This document shows positions 25,280 to 33,565 of a DNA stretch of 45,696 nt, piece by piece. Each line of letters opens with the position of its first letter. Position 1 is the first letter of the stretch. The position numbers and the translations under genes are program-made. The stretch comes from a virus: positions 1 through 45,696 of IMG/VR virus record IMGVR_UViG_3300008110_010842; one strand, given 5' to 3'. Under the pieces are notes generated by a model, which saw only the letters and a list, made by a program, of their open reading frames with translations, was not told the DNA's origin and ran no database searches.

Positions 25280-25487
25280 CTGGATGTATCTCCCGCATTA
25301 AAAATCCGCAGTGTTTGCATTTTGACATGCTTTTATAATTTTCAAACAATGGTTTAATCTTGCCTTTGCTTGATTCATGATCTAAAAAAGGCGGCTTTGC
25401 CTGTATCCTGCGATTAATACAGTAAACCGGATCGTCAATCCAATATTTTTTCTGACATCTCTCGCACCAAAATTGTATTTTATCCAT
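25260..25487 (-). CDS. Small zinc-ribbon-like protein
   Basis: The 75-residue protein has two Cys pairs, FWCERCQKKYW (C-x-x-C near residue 8) and SKCKHCGFLMREI (C-x-x-C near residue 57), with a further single Cys between. This fits a zinc-binding ribbon. The start overlaps the previous stop by 8 bases and the end overlaps the next start by 20 bases, so it is tightly coupled in the run. The role is unknown; nucleic-acid or protein binding is possible. Confidence 0.65.
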   Translation of the reverse strand: MDKIQFWCERCQKKYWIDDPVYCINRRIQAKPPFLDHESSKGKIKPLFENYKSMSKCKHCGFLMREIHPDETTTN

Positions 25488-25824
25488 TTGGTCTGATAAT
25501 TGTTTGAGATTCGATGTACAACATAAATGATGCCCACAATACGCTCAGCAAACTTACTGCACAACCATTTGCAAAATTTTTGCCACAATTCAATACTATT
25601 TGACCCCATTGGCAATCAAGTTGAAAGGGAAATATAAAGAACAAACTTATCAGTAAGCCGCTCCAAAAACCGCAACATTGATGGCACCCCATCATTTTCA
25701 TGAAAAATTTGGGCATAAACTTGGCTAGAAAGTTTTTTATAGGCACAAAAATCTCGCCTTCGACAATTATTGTTGTCATGCCAACCCCGCCAAGCAACAT
25801 CAATATCAATGATGCTATTTCCAT
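25480..25824 (-). CDS. Small membrane protein with CxxCxGFW motif
   Basis: The 114-residue protein has three hydrophobic segments, at about residues 3-22 (IASLILMLLGGVGMTTIIV), 50-69 (GFWSGLLISLFFIFPF) and 85-105 (GCAVSLLSVLWASFMLYI). The loop CHQCCGFWSG before the second segment recalls the 'C-x-x-C-x-G-F-W-x-G' motif of DUF1360-like phage and bacterial membrane proteins. GAGGG precedes the ATG. Its partner and function are unknown; it could act in the host inner membrane. Confidence 0.7.
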   Translation of the reverse strand: MEIASLILMLLGGVGMTTIIVEGEIFVPIKNFLAKFMPKFFMKMMGCHQCCGFWSGLLISLFFIFPFQLDCQWGQIVLNCGKNFANGCAVSLLSVLWASFMLYIESQTIIRPNG

Positions 25825-26183
25825 AGAAAAACCCTCACTTCATCTTTTTTTCTGTAAACACACATGTCTATAAAATTAGAGACATTTAGTAAATCTTTTT
25901 CAACTTCGTTTATTTTAGAATTTAAATTTTTATATCTTTTGAAAGATATTTTTTGATAATGTAAATCAATATTATTTACAATAGATATTATTTCGACCTC
26001 GTCCTCACTGACGGATTCTAAAAAATCCAATATTGCACGATGTCCTAAATTTCTTAAATGACTCACTCTTTTAGATAACAACCATGAGTCAAATAAGGAC
26101 TTATATTGAGGTAAAGAAGCTACAACTCTTTTGTTTGAGAAAACTAATTCTTCTACGTTGCTTAGACTTAGATTTGTCGCCAT
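25815..26183 (-). CDS. Unknown helical protein
   Basis: The 122-residue protein starts at ATG 26183 (a TTG at 26204 would add seven residues). It is almost fully helical: NVEELVFSNKRVVASLPQYK, SWLLSKRVSHLRNLGHRAIL and FKRYKNLNSKINEVEKDLLN. It is the first gene of the minus-strand run to 24821 and is divergent from the baseplate gene at 26224. The ends overlap the next gene by 10 bases. T4-type head or tail completion proteins can look like this, but I see nothing that decides it. Confidence 0.65.
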   Translation of the reverse strand: MATNLSLSNVEELVFSNKRVVASLPQYKSLFDSWLLSKRVSHLRNLGHRAILDFLESVSEDEVEIISIVNNIDLHYQKISFKRYKNLNSKINEVEKDLLNVSNFIDMCVYRKKDEVRVFLWK

Positions 26184-26223
26184 AAAACTATTATAGTTTT
26201 GCAAGTATCAAAAGGAGCACAAA

Positions 26224-27294
26224 ATGGCCGATGAAGTTTATAGACCACAAAAACCAAATGCCGGTGTAGAAAATGTTGATCTTCCCCCTAGTCATCCTTT
26301 GGCTGGGAACACTACTCAGCCATCAGCTACGCCAGATGGAGCAGCTGTACAACTTTCAGGTAATATTCCTGCCGAACTTCTAAATCGAATGAGGCAAAAT
26401 ACCAATGCCAATCCTGTTAGCACAAACGTTCAGCAGCCAAATTTTAATGCTTCATTTGCAAACTCTCAGAACAACATACCTGTAAACGCAAGTTCTGATC
26501 TTCAAAGCATTTTGGAAACTCTTAAATCACAATCAAGTGTTTTTGAAGAAATTACACTCCCTTCTTTGGGCAGGTTTTATGATGGTTCTGATGGCCCCAT
26601 TGATGGCAAGCTCCATATCCGAGCAATGACGGGCGAAGAAGAACAAATTTTGGCTACGCCAAGATTTGTTAAAAAAGGCCAAGCAATCAACATGATTTTT
26701 TCAAGATGTATTCAAGAGAATTTCAAACCTGAAAATCTACTTTCGGCAGATAGAACGTATTTGCTTATTTATTTGCGTGGCATTTCTTACGGCAGCGAGT
26801 ACGAAGTTGAAGTCAAGGATCCAAACACTGATCGTAAATTTTCAACAGTTATAGATCTCGACTCTTTGCCAGTAGATAGTTGTCCTCTTGATTTTGGACC
26901 TGAACTTACAGATGTTTTGCCAAAGAGCGGTTTGCGTTTTAGTTACAGATTGTCAAGGGGTCGTGACGAATCTGAATTGCAGGAACACAGGGATCGTCGT
27001 TTGAAACAATTTGGCGATAGCGGTGCTGACGATACTTTGCTGTTTAGAACTGCACAGCTTACGGATTCTATTGCAAATGTTGTGGACAAATCTGAGATAC
27101 AAGTGCTTCTCAAAAATCTACCAATCCAAGACCTTTCATATTTGCGTAGCATAGTCAACGAGCCACCATTTGGCGTTGATACCAAAGTAACTATTTTGTC
27201 TCCAATGAGCAGCGAGGAGTTTGAGGTTGAGTTACCTCTGGAAGCAAATTTTTTCTTCCCACGGCGCAAGAGGAAGGAGAAGAACCTAGCATAA
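26224..27294 (+). CDS. Baseplate hub protein, T4 gp26/gp51 family
   Basis: The 356-residue protein has a disordered Asn/Gln/Pro-rich N-terminus (about 1-100). The core then has ITLPSLGRFYDGSDGPIDGK, LHIRAMTGEEEQILATPRFV, KKGQAINMIFSRCIQ, LLSADRTYLLIYLRGISYGS and EYEVEVKDPNTDR. This is the pattern of the 'T4 bacteriophage base plate protein' family (S-x-G-x-x-Y-x-G...I-x-(I)-R-x-M-T-x-x-E-E-x-I-L...L-x-x-x-D-R-x-Y-L-x-x-x-L-R-x-(I)-S-Y-G). In T4 these act in central hub assembly. AAAGGAG precedes the ATG. The TAA overlaps the next ATG as TAATG. Confidence 0.8.
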   Translation: MADEVYRPQKPNAGVENVDLPPSHPLAGNTTQPSATPDGAAVQLSGNIPAELLNRMRQNTNANPVSTNVQQPNFNASFANSQNNIPVNASSDLQSILETLKSQSSVFEEITLPSLGRFYDGSDGPIDGKLHIRAMTGEEEQILATPRFVKKGQAINMIFSRCIQENFKPENLLSADRTYLLIYLRGISYGSEYEVEVKDPNTDRKFSTVIDLDSLPVDSCPLDFGPELTDVLPKSGLRFSYRLSRGRDESELQEHRDRRLKQFGDSGADDTLLFRTAQLTDSIANVVDKSEIQVLLKNLPIQDLSYLRSIVNEPPFGVDTKVTILSPMSSEEFEVELPLEANFFFPRRKRKEKNLA

Positions 27295-27479
27295 TGCTTT
27301 GGAAAAATCTCATGGAAGAGATTTTCTTTTTTCAGTATCACATGCAAATGGATAGATTCCGTTCTATGAAACTTGAAATTCATGAAAGAAAATACATGAT
27401 CAACAAGTTTGTTGAACAGAAGAATAAGGAAAAAGAAGAAATGGACAAACAGAATAGAAAAGCAAGCAGAAGAAGGTAA
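27294..27479 (+). CDS. Small helical protein coupled to the baseplate hub gene
   Basis: The 61-residue protein has MLWKNLMEEIFFFQYHMQMD, then helices MKLEIHERKYMINKFVEQKN and a highly basic and acidic tail (KEKEEMDKQNRKASRRR). It starts in the TAATG junction of the gp26/gp51-like gene. Many phages carry a short helical 'E-E-(I/L)-F-x-x-x-Y-(H/Y)-x-x...(R)-x-(W/M)' protein after such a gene, acting with it in hub or tail assembly. The call is by context and helical pattern. Confidence 0.65.
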   Translation: MLWKNLMEEIFFFQYHMQMDRFRSMKLEIHERKYMINKFVEQKNKEKEEMDKQNRKASRRR

Positions 27480-27486
27480 ATAGAAC

Positions 27487-28224
27487 ATGGCGCTAAAACA
27501 AAGATATCAAAATCCGGTAGTTGGTGACACAGTACGTCTTCGACTGTTTTTCTACAACAGTAACAATTTTGCCAATGTATCAAATATAAACTCAATCTCA
27601 ATTTATCGTGTTGAGGATGGACAATCGACAAATGATGCTAATGCACGAACGCTAATTCAAACAATACCGGGCACCAGCGTTGTACAAGAAGCTACTGGCA
27701 AGTATTATATTGACGTTGAATTGTCGGCTAGCTACACCATAGGCACATATGTCGATGTGTGGGACGTTGATTTTGAAAGTTCTTATGAAAATCAATCCAC
27801 AGTAACTAACATTTTTCAAGTGTACCCAGATTTGTGGTATACCACGCCCATTCCTGTGGTATATGATTTTAACTTTACATTTAGACCATCCAGATTGCGT
27901 CAGGGTTCAAAGAGATATATCATTGTAGAAGTTGTTCCAAACGTTCCAAAAGGCACAGATTTGCAACGTTACTACGAAAATCTAGCAATTGTCGGTGATT
28001 TGAAGGTAAGCATTGAACAAAGATGCGGGGAATGCTTGCCTAAGGAAGCAGACTTGCGTCTTATTGTTGACAAAGCCGAAGTTGATTACAGGGAAATGCA
28101 GTTTGGGTACTACCAAATTGACACAAGTGATTACGAGGTAGGCATTTACGACATATGGTTCGAACTAGATTTAGGCGATAACATCTATATTTCCGAAAGA
28201 AATCAGCTTCAAATCTTCGCATAA
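27487..28224 (+). CDS. Probable virion structural protein, beta-rich
   Basis: The protein has 245 residues. Two similar beta-rich halves are visible: RLRLFFYNSNNFANVSNINS with YYIDVELSASYTIGTYVDVW, and a later PSRLRQGSKRYIIVEVVPNV with YYQIDTSDYEVGIYDIWFEL. Both end in an 'I-G-x-Y-x-D-x-W' type strand, suggesting a duplicated Ig-like or jelly-roll domain. It follows the hub genes by 7 bases with AAGGT upstream, so a baseplate or tail position is likely. No catalytic motif. Confidence 0.75.
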   Translation: MALKQRYQNPVVGDTVRLRLFFYNSNNFANVSNINSISIYRVEDGQSTNDANARTLIQTIPGTSVVQEATGKYYIDVELSASYTIGTYVDVWDVDFESSYENQSTVTNIFQVYPDLWYTTPIPVVYDFNFTFRPSRLRQGSKRYIIVEVVPNVPKGTDLQRYYENLAIVGDLKVSIEQRCGECLPKEADLRLIVDKAEVDYREMQFGYYQIDTSDYEVGIYDIWFELDLGDNIYISERNQLQIFA

Positions 28225-28267
28225 CGTGTGACAAGGTGCAACCAATATTGGCATTAGAATTAAAATA

Positions 28268-28296
28268 TTGAGTTGCTAGCCTAGATTGTGTGTAAT
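28268..28296 (+). promoter_or_regulatory. Possible sigma70-type promoter before the MoxR gene
   Basis: TTGAGT, a 17-nt gap, then TGTAAT in the 125-bp gap 28225-28349, which otherwise holds no gene. The match is moderate. A GGAG site precedes ATG 28350. Confidence 0.3.
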
Positions 28297-28349
28297 AGGT
28301 GTCGGGCCAATTGGCTCCGAAGTAATGATGTGCGTATGGAGACAGTAAA

Positions 28350-29819
28350 ATGCCTACTCGTATGATTCGCCCTGAAGAGCTTGATGCTTTTTTCACTGCT
28401 CGTCAAAACCTTCTGTTTATCGGCAAGCATGGTGTTGGTAAAACAAGCAAAATCAAAGCCTGTTTTGAAAAGCACGGATTAGTCCGTAATTCAACATACC
28501 TTTACTTTTCTGCCAGCACGCTCGATCCTTGGGTTGATCTGATCGGGGTGCCCAAAGAAACTAAGGGCAAAGATGGAGTTGTATCGTTGGATCTGGTGCG
28601 ACCCAAAGCACTAGCTACAGGCATGGTAGAAGCAATATTTTTTGATGAACTTAATCGCAGTCCCAAGAAAGTTCGCAATGCCGTCATGGAATTGCTTCAG
28701 TTCAAAAGCATAAACGGATTGGAATTCCCGAACCTTAAAGTAATATGGGCTGCTATCAATCCTGATACAGAAGAAGACATCTATGATGTCGAGAAGCTTG
28801 ATCCTGCTCAAAAGGGGCGTTTTCACGCTTGGATTGACATACCCTACGAGTGTGACAAGGAATTTTTTGTTACCAAATATGGCATGGATGTTGCCTTGCC
28901 TGCTTTGGAGTGGTGGAATGCCCTACCTGAGGCCGTGCGTAATGAAGTCGATCCCAGAAGGCTTGATTATGCTCTTGATGCTATGCTTAAAGATTTGCCC
29001 TTGGAATTTATTTTGCCAGCATCATCAAACATTAGCAAGCTGCTACAATCCATCAAAATGGGTTCTGTGCAGGATAAACTGAATAAGTTTATGTCAGCTA
29101 AAGATACTTCTGGTGCCAAGTTATTTTTAGCCAACGCAAACAATTTCGATGCAGCCATGAAGTATGTCATTGCTGATCAGAAAATGATGGAATTTTTCTT
29201 GCCAATTTCTCCAAAGGAACGATTGGCAGTTTTGCTGTCAAAGGAAGACAAAGTCCGTCTTTTCATGACTAGCAAAAAATCTATCCCGGCTTTTTTGGAC
29301 ATCATTCGTGATGTGATGATTGCGCAAGAAAACGAGGATCTTATCAAAAAATTACGTCACTCTTTGGGCGGCAATATCGATGCTGCCAAAACAGCGCAAG
29401 CCGTGCCGGGAGCAAACCCCGCCCCTGCTTATGCAGGTCGTAGCTCTAGTGGGCCTGTCGATTACAGCTTCTTAGAGATTCTCAAGTTTAGCGATCCCGA
29501 TGAACGGGCTAAAAGTTTTGATATGATCAAGCGAAATATTACGCTTAAAATTAAACCTAACGATGCTGTACGCAACTTGGGCGCACTAACATCTCTAGTT
29601 AGTGCAGCGTTTCCTAGCGCTTTGCTGACTCCTCAATATGACAAGCTTACGGGTGTTATAAACACTTGTTTATTGAGTATGGCTGATGGAGGTTTGATAT
29701 CTCCTGATAACATGCTTGAGGATCTTCTTAAAAATTTCAATGAGTTCAAGCCCCTCTTTGACAAACTTACAGTCGCTAATTTGCATGGCGAAATAGTGCG
29801 TCAGAAACCAGCCAAGTAA
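28350..29819 (+). CDS. MoxR-type AAA+ ATPase
   Basis: The 489-residue protein has Walker A GKHGVGKT (residues 25-32), Walker B AIFFDELNR (about 94-102), sensor 1 WAAINP (about 132-137) and an arginine-finger-like QKGRF (about 153-157). A helical lid and a long C-terminal helical part follow (about 200-489). MoxR-type ATPases work with VWA-domain partners to activate or remodel target complexes, and the next plus-strand gene is such a partner. GGAG precedes the ATG. Target unknown. It could remodel host or virion complexes, or help load a metal or cofactor, but nothing in the sequence decides this. Confidence 0.88.
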   Translation: MPTRMIRPEELDAFFTARQNLLFIGKHGVGKTSKIKACFEKHGLVRNSTYLYFSASTLDPWVDLIGVPKETKGKDGVVSLDLVRPKALATGMVEAIFFDELNRSPKKVRNAVMELLQFKSINGLEFPNLKVIWAAINPDTEEDIYDVEKLDPAQKGRFHAWIDIPYECDKEFFVTKYGMDVALPALEWWNALPEAVRNEVDPRRLDYALDAMLKDLPLEFILPASSNISKLLQSIKMGSVQDKLNKFMSAKDTSGAKLFLANANNFDAAMKYVIADQKMMEFFLPISPKERLAVLLSKEDKVRLFMTSKKSIPAFLDIIRDVMIAQENEDLIKKLRHSLGGNIDAAKTAQAVPGANPAPAYAGRSSSGPVDYSFLEILKFSDPDERAKSFDMIKRNITLKIKPNDAVRNLGALTSLVSAAFPSALLTPQYDKLTGVINTCLLSMADGGLISPDNMLEDLLKNFNEFKPLFDKLTVANLHGEIVRQKPAK

Positions 29820-29837
29820 CTCGCTTGTCTGGTCGTT

Positions 29838-29845
29838 TATAAATT
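29838..29845 (+). promoter_or_regulatory. Late-like box TATAAATT before the VWA gene
   Basis: The box lies in the 78-bp gap after the MoxR gene, 52 nt before ATG 29898. It matches TATAAATA at seven of eight positions. It could give the VWA partner its own late expression. Confidence 0.25.
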
Positions 29846-29897
29846 TTAAAAGGGCTAGTTGTAAAGTTAAGAACAATCAAGTTGTGGAGTGTTTGCA

Positions 29898-31361
29898 ATG
29901 AGCATGGATATGCGTCAAATTATCAGCACTGCTGAGAACATGACAACCAAAGAATGGACTGAGATATGCCATTTGCTGCGGGAGCATCATAGCTTGTTCT
30001 ACAAGATATGGGAAATGGGGAAACCGATGTTTTCTCAATCTATACCCACTGCCTGCGTGACTTTTGATCCCAGCGGTAATTACCTTGCGTTTCTCTTTAA
30101 TCCTGACTTTTGGAATTCATTGGATAATTACAACAAATTGTTTGTCATATGCCATGAGTCTATACATGTAATCTTCAATCATGGCTATCGCTTCAAAGAT
30201 AGCAAAGACAAACACAAGAGTAACTTGGCGATGGATGTGGTTGTAAACCACACTTTGACCAACCAATTTGGTTTTGATCGAAACAAAATTAAAGACTGGG
30301 AATCCCTGTGCTGGGTGGATACTCTGTTTAAAGGGATGAAATATAAAGGCTTCGCCATCAGGGAGTCAGAAACTGTTGAATTTTATCTTGAGTTGTTGCG
30401 TAAAAAACAAAGCAAGCAACAAAAACAACCACAAGGTGGCGGCAACCAATCGCAAAAATCTGATGGCAATGGTGACGGCAGCCAAGGCCAAGGCCAAGAT
30501 CAAGATCAAGGCCAAGGCCAAGGCCAAGATCAACCCCGAACCTTAGATCAGCACGAATTTTCATCTGGTAATTCTGATTCTGATTCAAATGTTCCAGATT
30601 TTTCCAAACTTGCAGACTTAGTATCCCAATCTCTTAGCGAGTCAGAAGCTGACGGCGTTGCAAATGTTTTTAACAAGCACAAAGACCCGAACACTTCGCC
30701 CCTGAAACCCGCTGGTACAGGTCATGGCAACATGACTCATACAGCGCAGCAAGATACGCTTGTAAACAAGAAGAAGTGGGAAACTGTGGTCAAACGCTGG
30801 ACTGCCAAGCAGCTTAAAGAATCGGATAAAGATGTTGAGCAATGGGCAAGAAAGCACCGACGATTCAACATGTTGGGCGATACTTTGTTTTTGCCATCAG
30901 ATATGGACGTTGACGCTTGGAATTACGAGAAGGCAAAACTCAAAGTGCATTTTTATCTTGACACTAGTGGATCATGTTGGAATCTAAAGGATCGTTTTTT
31001 CAGTATTGCTGCAAGCTTGCCCAAGCGTAAATTTGATGTCGATCTTTTTTGTTTTGATACAGAGGTAGTTGCTACAAGTTTGGAAACAAGAAAAATTCAC
31101 GGGGGTGGAGGTACTTCATTTTATATTCTAGAACAATACATCCAAAACTTAATCAAAAACTCTCCCAAGAATGGCAAAAAATTCACTTATCCCGATGCTG
31201 TCTGGGTTTTAACTGATGGTTATGGGGATTCAGTTAAAATCGAAAAACCGGAAAATTGGTACTGGTTTATCGATGCTCCCACCAAAGAACTATTTAAAAA
31301 TGTGTGCAAATCTTACATTCCACAGAAGTGCAACACATTTCATCTCGGAGACTTTGTTTGA
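29898..31361 (+). CDS. Metallopeptidase-like plus VWA protein (DUF2201 type), MoxR partner
   Basis: The protein has 487 residues from ATG 29898 with GGAG 8 nt upstream (a GTG at 29889 is possible). The N-terminal domain has FVICHESIHVIFNHG with HExxH at residues 86-90 and a following AMDVVVNHTL, the layout of the putative metallopeptidase domain DUF2201_N. A Gln/Gly/Asp tandem repeat linker follows (about 178-215). The C-terminal VWA domain has a complete MIDAS: YLDTSGSCW (D-x-S-x-S near 355), GGGGTSF and VLTDGYGD. Such proteins pair with MoxR ATPases, and here the ATPase gene lies directly upstream. The metallopeptidase activity is inferred from HExxH alone. Confidence 0.88.
   Translation: MSMDMRQIISTAENMTTKEWTEICHLLREHHSLFYKIWEMGKPMFSQSIPTACVTFDPSGNYLAFLFNPDFWNSLDNYNKLFVICHESIHVIFNHGYRFKDSKDKHKSNLAMDVVVNHTLTNQFGFDRNKIKDWESLCWVDTLFKGMKYKGFAIRESETVEFYLELLRKKQSKQQKQPQGGGNQSQKSDGNGDGSQGQGQDQDQGQGQGQDQPRTLDQHEFSSGNSDSDSNVPDFSKLADLVSQSLSESEADGVANVFNKHKDPNTSPLKPAGTGHGNMTHTAQQDTLVNKKKWETVVKRWTAKQLKESDKDVEQWARKHRRFNMLGDTLFLPSDMDVDAWNYEKAKLKVHFYLDTSGSCWNLKDRFFSIAASLPKRKFDVDLFCFDTEVVATSLETRKIHGGGGTSFYILEQYIQNLIKNSPKNGKKFTYPDAVWVLTDGYGDSVKIEKPENWYWFIDAPTKELFKNVCKSYIPQKCNTFHLGDFV
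30480..30533 (+). repeat. Short tandem repeat encoding Gln-Gly/Gln-Asp linker
   Basis: Units GGCCAA and GATCAA alternate in a row and encode QGQGQDQDQGQGQGQDQ. The tract joins the metallopeptidase-like and VWA domains and is likely to vary in length by slippage. Confidence 0.85.
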
Positions 31362-31404
31362 TTACATAATCAAGGGATCAAGCTGAAATCAATCAGCTTG
31401 ATCC
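31358..31404. terminator. Two adjacent hairpins at a convergent gene boundary
   Basis: A 7-bp palindrome (TTGATTA, CA, TAATCAA) is followed by a perfect 12-bp stem GGATCAAGCTGA/TCAGCTTGATCC with a 6-nt loop. It covers the ends of the VWA gene (stop 31361) and the minus-strand nuclease (stop 31389). No T-run follows on either strand, so it may block polymerase in both directions or protect 3' ends rather than act as a standard terminator. Confidence 0.5.
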
Positions 31405-31940
31405 TGCTCTAAAAAGAAGCCATCTTCTAATTCAAGTAAGAAATCCAAGGCCACTCCCGTCCACTTTCCATACTTAATGGAATACTTAAAATCTCTATCA
31501 TTTATCTCTGTTGATAAAACAAATGCCATCCAAGGTTTTCTGGTTCTTTTCCAACATAACATAGGTTTTCTGCCACATCTTTTTGCATCATCTACTGCTT
31601 GTTCGAGAAAACCGTCTAATTCTTTATTTCCGCTTATATAAACGGACCCTAAATCTATACTATCGTAACCTCCTTTGCTTTCAATTGTGTATTTAAAGTT
31701 TTTTGGCACTACCAGATCCCCGCTAAAAACTTCAGCTGCATGTTTAGGCAAGTTGGCTTGTGACCATCTAGAGCCACTGCCAACAGTGCGACTAAAACTT
31801 TGTTTAAATCTTTCACTCAAAATTTTTGTCAGATCAAGTTCTGTGCGATTTCCTTTTTTCTTGCCATTAACCTTTTTTTTCTTCTTGTTTTTGCTTATAT
31901 CTTCAATATTGTAATCATCTTCAAGATCGTCAAAATTCAT
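31389..31940 (-). CDS. PD-(D/E)xK nuclease, Holliday-junction-resolvase-like
   Basis: The protein has 183 residues. After a Lys-rich N-terminus (ISKNKKKKKVNGKKKGN) come RTELDLTKILSERFKQSFSR (E34), VGSGSRW, VFSGDLVVPKNFKYTIESKG (D75, then E87-x-K89) and further helices. E...D...ExK is the catalytic triad layout of PD-(D/E)xK enzymes, and the R-T/x-E start plus G-S-G-S/x-R block resembles archaeal Hjc-like and phage RecB-like nucleases. It may resolve or trim branched DNA during recombination and packaging with gp46/47. The ATG overlaps the stop of the amidotransferase gene (ATGA). Confidence 0.75.
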   Translation of the reverse strand: MNFDDLEDDYNIEDISKNKKKKKVNGKKKGNRTELDLTKILSERFKQSFSRTVGSGSRWSQANLPKHAAEVFSGDLVVPKNFKYTIESKGGYDSIDLGSVYISGNKELDGFLEQAVDDAKRCGRKPMLCWKRTRKPWMAFVLSTEINDRDFKYSIKYGKWTGVALDFLLELEDGFFLEQDQAD

Positions 31941-32953
31941 GGGACTTCTTTCTGCAATAAATCTTGCAACATTTTTGCATGATGGTTTATGGCGCTAGTT
32001 GATTTGCCACCATCGGAAAAATTTTGTTTTCTATTATAAATTAGGATTATTTGTTCAAGTTTTTTCATAATATCGTTTTTATTAGCTGTATTTTCCACAA
32101 CCCAATCAAAGTTTATTGGTGCGGAAAACAACTTTGGCGTGTTTTTAATCTTGGAAACACCATTTGATCTTCTGCCAATTTGTCCCACATGTTTTAAATC
32201 AAAAGAAGACACACTCATCGTATTAGCTATGTCAAATCTAATGTTTAATACAGTATCCTTATCAAGTTGAGATATGCCGATTGCTGCATCGCTCAATTCT
32301 GGCACAGAATGCACTGCTTGCAAAAGTATTTCAAGAGTACTACAAAAAAATATTTGACCTAACAAATCTCTTAAATCAACAATCATTATCGGTCGATGTA
32401 TATTTCTGAACAATGTTAGACTTCTCACATGCTCATCTACTTCAGCAAATGCAACAGCGTATGCGCTTTTTTCTGTCAATCCAAAAAACTCAGATAATGA
32501 ATCTTCGAAGTTTGGATTTTGTTCAAGAATTCTTAGCACTATCTCTGAATCACAATCAGTATTTGTTTCAAAAAGAGACTTTAAAATTTTGTATTCGCTT
32601 TTGTTTATAAAACCATTGTGTATTACGGCCTTTTGTAGATTTTCACTTACGAATGGATGATTGTTTTTATTTTCTGCTGGAAGTCCGACACCTTGAGTTG
32701 CTGCCCTACAATGAAATATGCCTAAATTTAGATCATTTTCCCACAACTTTTGATACGCAATGTTTTCCACATAAACCGTAGAAGGTTCCGGTAGTTTGTG
32801 AAAAAAAACTTCTTTTCTGTCAAAATCTGATGCACAGTAAAATCCAGATGCATCACTTCCTCTTACTTGTGTTTTTTGAAACAAACATGTGACTAACTTT
32901 TGCGATAATAAAGCATTTTTGCTTTTACCTATAAATCCAAGTATTCCACACAT
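31937..32953 (-). CDS. Class II glutamine amidotransferase
   Basis: The 338-residue protein begins MCGILGFIG with the N-terminal nucleophile Cys2 of Ntn-type amidotransferases. Conserved blocks follow: QVRGSDASGFYCA, FHCRAATQG, NNHPF, VIHNGFINKSEYKIL and CDSEIVLRILE. It should hydrolyse glutamine and pass ammonia to a synthase, as in GlmS, PurF or AsnB, but no synthase domain follows. The last 120 residues are unassigned. Similar stand-alone amidotransferases occur in T4-like cyanophages. Targets could be sugars or modified nucleotides; the glycan genes earlier in the window make a sugar role conceivable. It starts in the TAATG junction with the gene upstream. Confidence 0.85.
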   Translation of the reverse strand: MCGILGFIGKSKNALLSQKLVTCLFQKTQVRGSDASGFYCASDFDRKEVFFHKLPEPSTVYVENIAYQKLWENDLNLGIFHCRAATQGVGLPAENKNNHPFVSENLQKAVIHNGFINKSEYKILKSLFETNTDCDSEIVLRILEQNPNFEDSLSEFFGLTEKSAYAVAFAEVDEHVRSLTLFRNIHRPIMIVDLRDLLGQIFFCSTLEILLQAVHSVPELSDAAIGISQLDKDTVLNIRFDIANTMSVSSFDLKHVGQIGRRSNGVSKIKNTPKLFSAPINFDWVVENTANKNDIMKKLEQIILIYNRKQNFSDGGKSTSAINHHAKMLQDLLQKEVP

Positions 32954-33468
32954 TATATTCTTAATGCACCTTCTGGTGGCTGGCCCAATGGCGGTGTTGC
33001 CATGCCTTGCGTTGCTTGCACCGTGCCTGTTCCTGCAATGCTTGGTTCAGTTGGTGGAGCCATATCGCTAGTTGGTTCTTCTACAGGCTGGTCTTCTGCT
33101 TCAACGCCTAAATCATTTATTGGTCCGCTAAGTTTATCCATAATTTCTGATTTTATTATATCCACCGAGGCATTTACTATGTTTTCAAGATTGTCATTTT
33201 CTTCCACAGCATTAGCCAAAGCTACACCAGCTTTTTGCAAAACCTCAAGATATTTAAATTGTTGTTTAAGCCAATGTCCTTGTATTATGGCTCGTATTTG
33301 ACTTATAACGACTTTAACATCATTCAAAAGTGTATCTGTGCCAACTTGTTTCATAGTTTGCTGAACTTGTTGCAAATCACCATAAATTTTGCCAATTTTC
33401 TCTTTCAAGAATTCATCGCTTTCACGTAAAATAAAATACTTGAAATTTAAAATTTTATTGTAACTCAT
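32953..33468 (-). CDS. Helical protein with candidate capsid-targeting N-terminus
   Basis: The 171-residue protein starts MSYNKILNFKYFILRESDEF with an (L)-x-E-x-D site (LRE/SD). A long helical part follows (about 20-115; KIGKIYGDLQQVQQTMKQVG, VVISQIRAIIQGHWLKQQFK) and a Pro/Thr/Ala-rich tail (PVEEPTSDMAPPTEPSIAG). The tail and N-terminus resemble the low-complexity proteins at 16675 and 39151. A late-type GATAAATA box and a GAGGAAG ribosome site lie upstream. Its TAA overlaps the amidotransferase ATG. An internal head or scaffold role is inference. Confidence 0.65.
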   Translation of the reverse strand: MSYNKILNFKYFILRESDEFLKEKIGKIYGDLQQVQQTMKQVGTDTLLNDVKVVISQIRAIIQGHWLKQQFKYLEVLQKAGVALANAVEENDNLENIVNASVDIIKSEIMDKLSGPINDLGVEAEDQPVEEPTSDMAPPTEPSIAGTGTVQATQGMATPPLGQPPEGALRI

Positions 33469-33487
33469 ATTGCTTCCTCAGTTAATA

Positions 33488-33495
33488 TATTTATC
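33488..33495 (-). promoter_or_regulatory. Late-promoter-like box GATAAATA
   Basis: It ends 19 nt before ATG 33468, and the leader contains GAGGAAG. It would drive the candidate head protein and the genes after it (amidotransferase, nuclease). Confidence 0.4.
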
Positions 33496-33518
33496 AACAA
33501 TAATAATTAAAAAGCAAT

Positions 33519-33555
33519 AAAAAAAAGAGACGTGGATTATTTCCACGTCTCTTTT
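33519..33555 (-). terminator. Intrinsic terminator of the gp47-gp46-RNR run
   Basis: Fourteen-base stem AAAAGAGACGTGGA/TCCACGTCTCTTTT with a 5-nt loop. Read on the minus strand it is followed by a run of eight T in all. It lies 10 nt after the RNR stop. Confidence 0.9.
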
Positions 33556-33565
33556 AAGTTGTTAA

